From: Amoebophrya sp. A120
Lineage: Eukaryota > Sar > Dinophyceae > Syndiniales > Amoebophryaceae
NCBI GenBank assembly: GCA_905178155.1
Contig: CAJINV010000001.1
Span: 1,104,606 to 1,168,605, forward strand
Reading direction: 5' to 3'
DNA: 64,000 bases
The notes beneath the pieces were generated by a model, which saw only the letters and a list, made by a program, of their open reading frames with translations, did not search any database and had not been told where the DNA came from. Made by a program: the position numbers and the translations under genes. Below, in pieces: positions 32,453 through 43,800 of the stretch. Numbering within the stretch: position 1 is the first letter of the stretch; each line of letters starts with the position of its first letter.

Positions 32453-35400
32453 ATGAGTTTCTCTCCCCAGCAGCGTCCTCGCTCAAGGTGGCCTTGCAGC
32501 CGCATCCGCGAGGGTGGTGGTAGTGCAATGTTGTGGCTCTTGTCGGGACAACATCCGCAGTGGCACCAGACATGCGATGTTTGTTTTCCCATGAGCGTTC
32601 TCAACTTGGGTTACCCCTGTGGCGTTGCTGCCGTGCAGCAGGGCCGTGTCCAGTCGTCCAGCGGGGGGCATGCCAGCACGCTCGAGGTTCCAGTGGGTGG
32701 CCGCGCCGAGCAGACAGTGGCGGAACTCGATTCCACAGGGAAATTGTTGCGCAGGGAAGTAGAGCTGCTGGATAAAAATAGTACCCGTTTTGTAATAAAT
32801 CCTCCTACAGCATCCTCTTCCTCTTTCGTGGAGGATCATGCGGAGGTTATTTTCTCCGGACAGGACGCGGAAAAATCCAAATCGTCTGGAAGTACAATCA
32901 TCGCCGAGGAGAAGAGCAGCAACAGCGCGACCGAAAAGAAAACCAAAACGGAACAAACGTTCAGCGACTTTTTTTGGAAGACGGAGGACTACCCTGCCAC
33001 TGAGGCTGCGAAGGCGAAATCCGTGGCAGAACTGGAAAAGTTTGAGCTCGCCGAGCCGCCCGGAAATTTTACGGTAAATTCGCCGCTAGCTCCGCTCTCC
33101 GTGGCAGCTTACGGTAAATTCTCCGCTTACGGTAAAGTCCCCGCAAAGCAGCTTTCAGCGGGACTTGGCCAGCGGGACCCGGAGGAGCAGCTTCAAACGT
33201 TGCACGAAGAGCCTTCGCTCGCCTACGTTTCCGTTTCCCCCGCAACGGAACAGGAACTTGGGTCGTCCTTCAACGAGTTCTTCTGGGATATGGAGGGCTC
33301 GTACCCAGCCACCGAAGCGGGCAGGAAAGCATTCGCGGCAAAATTGGAGGACTTTGCAATTGCAGAACCGCCAGGAAGTTTTAGGGCGCCTCCGCCCCTA
33401 GCGCCGATACACGCGGGTGACTGCGTCCGAACCCCGCAGTTACGAAAGCTGTTTGAGGAGGAGCTGATCAAGACGCCACGCACCGTGGTTGATTTTTCGT
33501 ATTTCGGCACTGCCAGTCGCGACGCGCTCGAAGTTCGGATGCAGGAACTGCAGGACCAGGTCGATTTGTTCGTCATCACCGAGGCCGACATTGACCATCG
33601 CGGGCGAACGATCCGCAGCGACTATTGGCCGGAGGTTCTTTCGAAGCAAGCTGTTTTTCGCGACTTCGGCCCAGACCGCGTGCTGCACTTGCCCCTGCAC
33701 TACCCGCGCGCAGCGGACGGCGGTGGTGCAGTGTCCGGGGCTGGTGACGAGAGCTTTGCGTCGGGAGTCTTCATGCGGAAAGAAGGGTCCCGCTTGCTGC
33801 ACGCTGAATTGCAGAAGCGGTTTTTTGCTGAAGAGGATCATGAAATCGACGGGGCGGAGCAGGCTATTCAGCATCAACATCCACAACGAGGACAGCCGAC
33901 AGTGAGTTCGTGGGCTCTTCTAGTGCTGACTGCGCACACGGATGAGACCCCAAGTCGCAAAGCGGTGCAACTACTGCGCAATTGTAAATTCCTGGGGGAG
34001 AAGATCGAAGACCATTTTCCCCTGCGGACAGCATCGCTGATGGTGCAGAATCTGATCGACAAAGCCTTTCGCTCCGATTTCCCCGCCGAATCCGCGCACC
34101 CGTACGAAATATCGCGGCCTGGCTTCGCGTTGTTTCATCCCAGCCACGACGACGCTCTAGAACTAGATACATTTGCGCATGTCTCAAATGTTGGCCAGGA
34201 GAAGATTATTTATGGTGGAGCACACATGACGGGCTACCCGTTTATCCCCGCATGGTTTTTGAAAAACCTGCAGTGCACAGATGTGCTTGCGGCGGCAGCG
34301 CTTTCCGAAGACTGGGCCAGTCTGCATCGGGAGATCAGGCAAGCCTGTGCGGCAGGAGGGCCAGGTACGAGTGATTCGCCGCGAAAGGACCACCACGCCG
34401 AAAAAATCGCCGCAGTGCTTGCCACCCACAACTTGGACCGAACGACCGACAACTTCGCGGACCGCTTTGCAGATCCGACAGCCCCCAAAGAGTCCGACAC
34501 TGCATATGCAGACATGCTGCACTTGCCCGACTACTTCGTCTTGAATCGGAACCGTTTTCCCGCCTGGTTTGGCAAACGGCAAGACCCACGGGCGACAATT
34601 TTGTGTCCGCCCCCAGCCTCAGTACAAGGAGCCCGGGCGGCAGAGCAGCTTTCTTCAGCGGGACTTGGCCAGCGGGACCCGGAGGAGCAGCTTGAAACCT
34701 TGAACGAAGAGCCTTCGCTTGCCTACGTCTCGGTTGCCCCCGCGACGGAATTGGAATGCCTTTGCCCGAACTGGCGCACGGTAGCCGAGCAAGGCCGCAA
34801 CCGCGAAGTGCCGCGGTCCAACGTTTTCGTCATGTCACCGCAGCGCCCGTCGCTGATATCGAAAGAAGAGGCGGCCGCCATGTTCCCGGGGCTCTTCGGC
34901 GACGGAGCTCCTGCCTGGAATTCGACAAATTCTACTTCGACGGCGAAGCCGGAGCTAATATTAAGCGAGTCTTCACCTCCAGCGCCAGACGGTCGCAGAT
35001 GCGGGCAAGAACTTTCCGCCGGCATACAGCACTTCAACCACGAAGCAGCCTGGCGGGCAGTGGAGCTGATCTCTTCCTTTCTGGAATCCGAAAAGCTGTT
35101 GCAGGACAGCAGCATCTATCAAATGCAAAAATGTCTGGGTCTGGAAGATTGCAACTTGTCATGCTGTTTTTGGACTCTAAAATGATCTGTATTGCATGAC
35201 CAGCAAGATGGGTGCGCTTTGTGCTACACGGGCAGGGCATTTCTCATGCGGAAGGTACATCAGGAAGCACTTTAAAAGTCTGCGACGCTAGGCCATGCAT
35301 TGCAGGCGTCATGGGTCATATTAAGAAATATGCATGACAAGTCTTGCATTCTTCCAGACCCAGACATTTTTGCATTTGATAGCATCACGCTGCTCGAGGC

Positions 35401-36854
35401 CTTCGAGGACCTGAACTCGTGGACCATGCGATCCGACCTTTGGCGCGTTGCAATTGTTTATTTGTGTGGAGGCGTGTACATGGACGGAAAGGCAGCCGCT
35501 GCCAGACCTCCCGAAGAAGCCGACGCGAAGATGACAGCAGGTGGAGGTCATAACAAGCTCAGGCAGCCGGCGGTCCTCGATGCGCTCTTCTCTGACGACT
35601 CCGAGACGCAAAATTCCACTATTGTACTCGCACCAGGCGACGCGGGGTTTTGCCTGGATAGCGGCTGGGGTGCTACGAGCAAAAAAGGGAAGGTGCACAG
35701 TGCGTTTTTTGCTGCACCCCCGCGCAGTTCTGCGCTGCTTTACATCCTGCAGCAGCAAATACGCAATGTGCAAACTCATTCGCGCGGGCATGCTGAGGAC
35801 GGAGCGCACAGAGATCTTGATCCTACTTCCCCGGGCGCATTCTCCGACGGGCTTCTGCAGCACGAGTGCTTCCGGCGGACTTTTTTACCGAGATGCGTTG
35901 GCACCTCTGTGGGAGATTTTCCAATCGCATCCACATCCGATTTGCGACACGGCGCTGATGCAGTTTTCGTATCAAATGCAAATATGTCTGGGTCCGGAAG
36001 GAAGCAGGCACTTGTAATGCATTTTTTGCACCTGAGTGGAGGTCTGAAATGCACTCGGGGCATGACAAATTGTGCAGAGACCTCTGCATGCCTAGTCTGC
36101 ATGAGAAATAATGCCCTATCTAGGAGACAAAAAGCGCACATCTTTTGCTCTCTATGCAACGTAGATTTTTTGCTATTCCAGAATCCGGCGCATGACAGGG
36201 CTGGATTCTTCCAGACCCAGACATATTCGCGATGGATATTTCGTGATGTTCGACCAGAACTGGATACGAGGTTACAAAGCAAGTAGAGACGTGCTCCACG
36301 ACGCTGGCCTTCGAGCATCAGCCGGCTCACACTTGCACAACGCAACAAGAACAGACGTGCGCCATGATGATGCTCCCTTTGCAGCAAGAAGCCACGAGGA
36401 GCATAATACACCTTTCGACGACGAGACCGCGGATCCCTCCAGTGGGGGCGACACCTTAGCGCATGCCAGCTGTGGATCAGACCAGCAGCTCGCACAAGAT
36501 CTGAAGTCGATCGACTTCGAAGATTTTGATCCACCGCCGTACGACGAGAAATCCAGCGAAAGTTTACTGGGATACTTCTGGACCACGGGATGGCTTGCTT
36601 CGCCGAACCTGAACGACAACGAAAAAACGAATAGCCGTTTCGATTTCGAGCGGGGTGCCTTGTTCACCTTCGATCACAAAGAACATGAGCGAGTGCACGT
36701 GTACTCCGCGGAGAAAATGAAAGAGGCCGGCCGCTGGGACCCGAATATTTGCGGCGACGGCCATTACGGAGCACTGTTCGAGGCGGACCTGTGGGGGATT
36801 TTCCAGACGCATCCACGTCCGATTTGCGCCGTGGCGCTGATACTGTTTTCGTGA
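32453..36854 (+). CDS. GT17-GT32-like glycosyltransferase fusion, three exons
   Basis: Exons 32453-35116, 35387-35969, 36244-36854; 1285 codons plus stop. Residues about 340-700 resemble GT17 (MGAT3-type N-acetylglucosaminyltransferase): RTVVDFSYFG, LQDQVDLFVITEADI, VLTAHTDETPSRKAVQLL and a late NRNRFPAWF. Residues about 880-990 resemble the GT32 sugar-binding DXD family: LNSWTMRSDLWRVAIVYLCG, then GGVYMDGK where GGxYxDxD is expected, and SPGAFSDGLL. The second Asp of the DXD motif is therefore replaced. The N-terminal part has two FFW...YPATEA repeats, and a block GQRDPEEQL occurs at 33172 and 34672. Probably a Golgi enzyme; no clear membrane anchor was seen. Both introns are introner elements. 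The C terminus runs into a tandem copy of exon 2-3 sequence in a shifted frame. Confidence 0.65.
35117..35381. mobile_element. Introner element, TGTCTGGGTCTGG family
   Basis: 265 bp. Ends TATCAAATGCAAAAATGTC and GACATTTTTGCATTTGATA are exact inverses; flanking repeat GCATC at 35112-35116 and 35382-35386. Splicing joins LLQDSSI to TLLEAFEDL. No GT-AG pair at any offset. Confidence 0.93.
35970..36238. mobile_element. Introner element, TGTCTGGGTCTGG family, empty site nearby
   Basis: 269 bp. Left end TATCAAATGCAAATATGTC, right end diverged (ATTCGCGATGGATA); flanking repeat TTTCG at 35965-35969 and 36239-36243. The tandem copy at 36847-36856 has the same site uninterrupted. Confidence 0.88.
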
Positions 36855-37325
36855 GATTCAATCAGACCTGGCTACAAGGTTACAACGGAAGTGGAGGCGC
36901 GCACCATGGACCTGATGTCGCCTTCGCAGCAAGAAGCCACCATCGTGGCACACCTCTAGAAGAGACCGCGGATCAGTCCCCTGGGGGCGAAACCTTCGCG
37001 CATGCCCGCTGTGGATCAGACCAGCAGCTCGCAGAGGATCTGAAGTCGATCGACTTTGACGATTTTCAGTCTGCTGCGCGAAACCAGCCAAGATCGAGGC
37101 GGAGCTGAGGTTCGAGGAAGAAGACAAGGAGCTGCGCGCAGCGCAGCAGAGCCAGGACGCCAGTTTACGACTAGTATCCATCGATTCTGCTCCAGCTAAA
37201 CCACCGGAAATCGCAGAAAAACGGGAAAAACCGGGAAAAAGCAACAAATCAGCAGACAGAGATCAGCAGTTTCTAGTCGTAAACGGCACTCCGCGGAGAA
37301 AATGGAACAGGACCACCAGTGGGAC
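36789..37325 (+). repeat. Decayed tandem copy of the glycosyltransferase 3' region
   Basis: Sequence from GACCTGTGGGGGATTTTCC onward matches 35909-36745: translated in another frame it gives GDFPDASTSDLRRGADTVFV beside the gene's own GDFPIASTSDLRHGADAVFV, then GSDQQLAEDLKSIDFDDF beside GSDQQLAQDLKSIDFEDF, and near 37290 TCCGCGGAGAAAATGGA beside the copy at 36707. The copy is entered in a shifted frame, so the gene stops at 36854 and the rest is probably non-coding. Confidence 0.8.
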
Positions 37326-37816
37326 ACGGTTTGCACCTAGGCTTTGTAAACCTGCCGCACTGGATTTCGGAACGGGCGGACGCGGCCTTCCACATCCCGA
37401 TGCCCAGCAGCTACTCTGGTTCCACGAGCGTAGCAGAGCAAGAGCAGGCGACTCCAGTGTGACGCGACGAGCGGAGGAAGCCAAGTTGCAGATGATGATC
37501 CGGCGTCCAGGATTATTGGAGCTAGTCTGTCTTCGGTTTGCATTTTCAGGATCTCTGTTGTCGATAAAAGCAAAAGGATCGTTGAGTGAGCGTTAGCGCC
37601 TTGTGCTTACCGTCTGTCATCGCATCGTGGAGATTTGTATCGTTCGGTTCTTGGTGGTCGTGATGTTAATTTGGCTCTCTTAGTTGCCGTCGCTCGGGTG
37701 CTTATCTCTCGCTGGATGGCTTCGGTTCGTATCTCCGATCGCGCGCTTTCGCAAATTGGCTCTGAGAGGTCGTCCTTCGGCAAGTGTGGCCCGCTTTGCA
37801 AATTGGCTCTGCTTTC
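37326..37816. other. 5' flank of the LINE-like element
   Basis: No gene seen. It should contain the 5' untranslated region of the LINE-like element, whose left boundary I cannot place. Confidence 0.4.
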
Positions 37817-40800
37817 ATGCTTTCTGGTCTGCTGCTATCGCAGGCCATGTCCCGTGTGCCGTCCTCTCGACAATTTTCTTCCGGTTTAGGTTTTCCTTTA
37901 GGCTTGCTGTTGCCGTGGTGCCTTGCTAAGCTGACGGTGTTTCCGTTTGTTAAGCAGGTTGTATCGAGGTGTGCATTTGTTTTTTCAAATAAAAAGTATA
38001 CGAAAACATTATTGAGACAAACTAGCGCGGGAATGTCGAGCACATTCAGTTCCGCGGGACTGGCAGTCCCCCTGCATAGCTTTTGGAGTCCGCCCCAGAT
38101 CACAAGAGGACCGGAAGGTGCCCTTCTCTTCGACACGGTACGAAACGCGTTACTCGAGGGCGTGGTCGAGGCACGCTCGTACGCTATGGATTACAAGCGG
38201 GCGGAGTCGGCCCCTCCAGTGCTTCGCAGCCGACTGCATGCAGCGCCGGCTCCCGAGCGGCTCGTAAGCCAGCCAGAAGTGCTTCCCGGTGGCGTGTCTC
38301 ATGACAGCGTCACACCGAGCGCCGTTGGGCTGCACTGCAGTGTCAACGCGTTCCAGTTGGTTGCGACCGACCTGTACCCGGACTACGGAGCCGCGATACC
38401 ACTGGGTTGTCGAAAGCAGTTCCCGAGCATGGGAAGTGGCCACGATCAACGGGTCACAGGTCCGCCACCACTGGACTTTGCAAGGCTCATTCCTTCCCTC
38501 CCCGGAGTCGGCGCTAGGATCAAGAAGAAGGGCAGCGGCGGCAGTCGAGATAGCTACCTCCGCCAGAGGGACCTTCCGCAGGTCACGGTAGCGATCGCGT
38601 CAGTAAGACCGCCATGCGTGCGCATGGTAGAAGTCAGCAAGGACGATCGCACCAGGCGATCCTGCGTGCAGCGGCTAGATCAAGAAGGAGCAAGGGCTTC
38701 GAGAGGTTGCTCTCTCAGGCCAGCGCACAAGAGAGAGCTCTACGTATCCGCGTTTCCCAACTTCTCGAAGTTCCTGGTTCTGGACGACGACGGAGAGCTG
38801 GGCCGCGAGGAAGAGGTGCGCATGCAGCTGAGATCGGAGCTGACTACCAGTAACGCGAAAAAGAGGCTGCGGAAAACTAAAAGACGGCCGCAGGCGTCCA
38901 TCGGAGCCTTCACGAACGATAAATGGATCAGACAGCTGTTGTTTGAAGAAGCGCAGGGTGGACGTACGACTACTGGTAAAGCAGGTGGCGATGCGGAAAA
39001 AGATACAAGTCGGGAACGGCTAGCATCAATCATAGAAGGGCGTGGTGTCTGCTTCTACGACTGTGAAGCAGGCTACATCAAGGTAGGACGGAACGCTGCA
39101 AAGGAAGCTCTACGAGGGGGTCTAGGGCGCAGGTACGCTGAAAGGAAGCCGCGCATCAAAAGCATGAAGGTGGAGTCGAACTGTTTGTACGAAGCCATTG
39201 CTGCACAAGTTAAGTTACCTGTGGCGGAGGTGATGAAGTTGTGCGACAACTTTTCAGGGGAAGCGGACGAGCACGACCTCTGCATAGCCGCGCAAGCCAT
39301 GCAATGTGTCTTTCACCTGGATTACGGGAAAGGGAGATACCTGCGAGTATACCCCCGCATCCATGAGCAGAACGGCGGCGGCAATTTCAAGGTGTTGTTC
39401 TTCGGCATGACTGCAGACGGACGGCACGTTGACGTCATGGCGGGCAGGCCCCGGAAAAAGAACCCAGACACGAGAAAGTTGATTAGGCAGTCGGGTAGAA
39501 TCAGATCAAGTATGCAGCGAGGAGCGGGCGAGATCCATTTGGCGGGAAATCATAGCAGGAGTAATCGTAGAAGAGCACCGTCCGGAGCCGTTCTGCGGAG
39601 TTCCAGATGCGAGTTCAAAAATGTGACAGAGAAGCAGTTCTTGAACTTCTTAATCACAATATCGGAAAACGGGCGCGTGGAAAGCAGCTGCATCAACAAA
39701 CGCGACACAAACGACCAGACCGTGTGCTTTGAGTGGGGAGCGGCGCCGGGAGCCACGGTGACGTGCAGATGGTGGCCTACCGGGTCTCTGTCGATGCAGG
39801 GAGACGCTGGAGGGGCGGCAGATGCGTTCGACAGCTTCATACAGCAGGGATATTGCGGGTCACAAAAAGCGCATTTCAAAATATGGAAAGGAGGTCGGTA
39901 CGCAGCAGATAAGGTAATGGAGCGGTCGCGATCAAGGAAAAGAGCGGGGGGCAAGCAGGATGTGACGTCACCGACGCGGGACCGCCATCGCAGGAGGGAG
40001 CAACAGCACGCTTCGAGCGACGATGATGTGGGTGGCTTACTCAGCCGGCCTCGCGAGCCGGCCCGCAGGAAGGTTGACTGGGCAAAGGACGACGTCAGCT
40101 ATGGCTCCATCGATTCCGCTGGACCGACAGCATCCAGGACCCCCAAGATCGTACCACAGTCATCGCAGGCTCTGGACCAGCGGGCAGCGGCCGCGGGGGG
40201 GCGGTGGAGCAGGAGTCAAGCGTATAGCGATCGGAGCATACCACTCAATCACGTAGTAAGCAAGGCTGGACTTCATAAAAAGACGATGGCAGGGGAGGAC
40301 TTACGGACGGACTCGCGCAAGCGGTGTAGCTCAGATATGCGGAATCAAGAACGACAGGGCGCGGCGGGAAGAACCCCGGAGAGGCAGCATAGCGGGGGTT
40401 GGAGTCAAAGACTGGTAGCCCCCCGGCCACGTGAGGAGGACTTATGGCCGCCCGCGGCTGCGGCACGCAGGTTGGAGGGACACCCACCAATTAAGGAGGT
40501 CGGGTGGAGTTTGGAGCGACCGACGCTGAAGCTCAAGGTTGCATGCCAGTCGAAGGTGGCGAATCCAGTGCGAGATGGCGGGCCGGCGATAGGCTCGAGC
40601 AGTAGCAGTTGTCGCGAGGAAGACGCGGCGGAAAGAGGCCTGGCGGAGCAGCGGCGGTTACAGAGAAGCAAGTGGAGCATTGACGAGAGTTCCAGCGAGT
40701 CTTGGTCGGCACCAAAAAAATGCGCGGCAGGAGCCAGCCAGCATAGAAGATCTTGCAAAGACCTGTTCGAGGACTACGAGGTCTACTCCTCTCCCGAAAA

Positions 40801-43800
40801 AATGGAAGTAGCACCGGAAAGCTGTGATTTTCTGCACGACGAAATAAATCAGGTTATGCTGCTCAAATGCAAGAACTGTCAGGAGCTGTTCGTGGATCGC
40901 GAGGAGTTCAGCGCTCACGGGTGCGGGTCTACGAGGGAGGCCGGGGAGACAAAAAACCACACGGATGCGGACAACTGGTACGAGCGTGAGACCGAGCCAA
41001 AGTTCGTCTGTGTCGCGTGTCAGCGCGCCTTCCCGGACATCGAGATTCTACACCGGCACTTTCGCGAATCGGAGCTACACAAGCGGAATACTGCAGCGAG
41101 GGTTGGAAAGGGTGGGCAGCCAGGTGCAGCATCGGGAGCCGCTAGCGTGCTAGCGTTGAAAGGCAAAAGACAGGCCGGAAAGGCGAAGAAAAGAAGCGGC
41201 ATAGACCTTGAGCTGGACTTGTACAGCGAAAGCAGCAGCAGTCCGGTAAAGTCCCCAGCTAGAAAGAAAAAAGCCGGCATTAGCCCGCGTCAGCGGAGCA
41301 AAAAGGAGTCGGCGCAGATCGCAGGGGGCGCAAGCACGGCGGCGCAGGGGCGAGATAGCTTAGGCGAAGCAAAGGTCGGCGCGCCCTTGAGGAGCTGGTC
41401 GAAGAACAGCCTCTACGACTTGCTGATAAGTGATGCGGAGGCGATAATGCACTCGGTTAGGGACAGGGATCAGAGAAACAGCTTGGCCCAGCTGTTGGAC
41501 AAAGATGCAAGTAGCAGACCGGGGAGCGACGATCAAGACAACCACGAAGGCGAGGCTGGCGGAAACAGTAGCTCTCGCGCATTGCAGCTGGCGGCCAGGA
41601 TGTCGCTGTGTCGGGCAGTATGGCTGAGGACGGAGGGCGAGGAAAAGAACATGAACGTATTGAAAAGCCTCAAAGAACTCGTAGAAGAAGGTGAGGTGGA
41701 AGGCGCCCTGTTCGTACCGTACGATCAGGACGCCCCCTGCCCTGGTACGGACCGGCCTGCATTGAAAAGCCTGGTCCGTACGGAAAGGACCGGGCGCCCC
41801 GGTGCCCAGCTTGCGCCATGGTCTGTGCGGTTTGACGAAAAGTTGTTACCAGCGTACGGAGTAGCAATCACGCAAGTGATTCTGAAGATCAGCCTCGGTT
41901 CCAAGCAAGCAGCAGAGATTAGCAGATGCGTGACGGAGCTCACTAGCGGGACCACGGCGGATAAGGATCTGAGTCACTCGAAGGTAAGGAGAGTGATGAA
42001 CTTGATCAGGATGCTGGAGATAGAGCAGGCAGATCGGATTGGGTACCATCAAGGCGGAAGCGGGCGCGAGTTGGCAGCTGGATTACGTGCAGGTACTTGG
42101 GGGTTCGGAATTGAGAAACACTGCTGGATCGGGAAAAAGACAGCAAGTTGGCTATGTGAACTAGCGGAAGAGGTGAAGCAAGGCCGCAGAATACCCTGCC
42201 AGCTGGAGGTACACAGATCGAAGGAGCAGTCGAGCGAGGTGGTTAGGGAGCAGCACACGAGATGGGTGGATGAGCTAGCGCGGCAGCACCTACGCCCACA
42301 CGTACTGGAAGGTAGCGGCGTGGCGATGTTAGCAATCAACCGCAAAGCAGTAATCTCCATGCCATTCTTCACGGAGAAGGAGCTCGAGGAGGACGAGGAG
42401 CTCAAGAGACTAGTAGGGAACAAGGCTAGTATTTGGCTACCAAAGAAGGATAAGACTCGAGTAGTCGGTAATCTGCGACAGCACGACTTCAGCACGGCGT
42501 CAGTAGTAAACTTTTCATTGCGGGCTGGGACGGAGCGGAGTCACTTGCAGGACGGGGTAGAGCGTTTTGCGGAGTGCAATCAGCTCCAGGTGGTGCCGAA
42601 CCCACCAGGAACCGGTAAGGCCCAGCCGGACGGCGCCTATGCGATAAAATTCAGGCTGGTGCACGTGGATGTCGCGGACACAGCGGTAAAAATCACGAAG
42701 CGGATGCACGAGCGGGTGGCAGAGCGTTACGCGCAACGAGGGAAGCTCAGGCGAGATACGACAAGACTCCTGTTTGACGTCGACGCGCACGAGATGGACG
42801 ACCATCTGCGAGAAAGGGCGAAAGCAGCAATGGGCGGCACTCTCCACAAGGAGACAATAACCACAGTGCACGACCACGGCTCCATAAACGTAAGGAAACG
42901 CCCGTGCTGCCTCTTTTCGGACGCGGACATGAAAAGCGAGGCGCTAGAAAGGCTGAAAAAGATCTTTGCAAAGAGCGCGAACTTACTAGCGGAAGATCAC
43001 CCCCGGGGGGTTCGCATATTAACGAAGGCTAGGCGGGAAGCGCAGGAGAAGGAGGAGAGGTGCGCAGAATCGTGCACCCATATCATAGTGGCAGAACGAC
43101 TGGGGAAGGACAAGCTGGCGCTCGTGGATACGATGATCGAGAAGGTGTCGGGCGGGAGGAAGCAGGATATGAAGCGCTTCCGGGCGAAGACATCGGCCAC
43201 GCTACCCAGCCAGGAGTGGTGTCAAGTATGGCGGTGGGAGTGCGACGACGACATCAGCCGCACGCAAGATTTGATAGGAGCGGATGTGTCAGAGTTTGGT
43301 CTTGCCGCCTGCAGGAAGGGCGGCAGCGGGCTAATCTGGCCCAGGAGCGTTTTAGTGGATACCCAGGACAACATCGGCATATACAAAAAAAGGCACGAAG
43401 ATTGGCACAAGAGGTTGAAAGAAGCCGCGGCAATAGCAAGCGAAAAAAGACATATTACGCGCACCAGCAGGACCCAGATCGAAGCCGCAGGAGCGCCTGG
43501 AGCTAGGTCGCAGGCGAAGCCGAAGGTGAGGGAGGCCGCACGAGTAGCGGGCGTGTTAAAGCTGAAGGGCGTAAGTACCAGCCCGGAAAGGTCAAAAGGG
43601 CAGGGGGCGATGACGGCTGGAGGCCGTGATGAGCTCGGATCGAAGGGCTCTGCGACTACCGGAGAGATGCAAAAGTTGCTCGACTGGGTGCTGGAGAAGT
43701 CGATAAAAAAGGATGTGAAGCTGGAGAGCCTTTCGAAGGCGCAGGACGAAGTTTTCAGGAGCTTCTACATGCTGATGGAGAAGGCGCCGCCAGGAGCTGG

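Noticed and set aside
36855-37108. Extra coding exon after the glycosyltransferase stop
   Set aside because: It is a duplicate of upstream sequence reached only by a frameshift or an unseen intron; described as a decayed copy.
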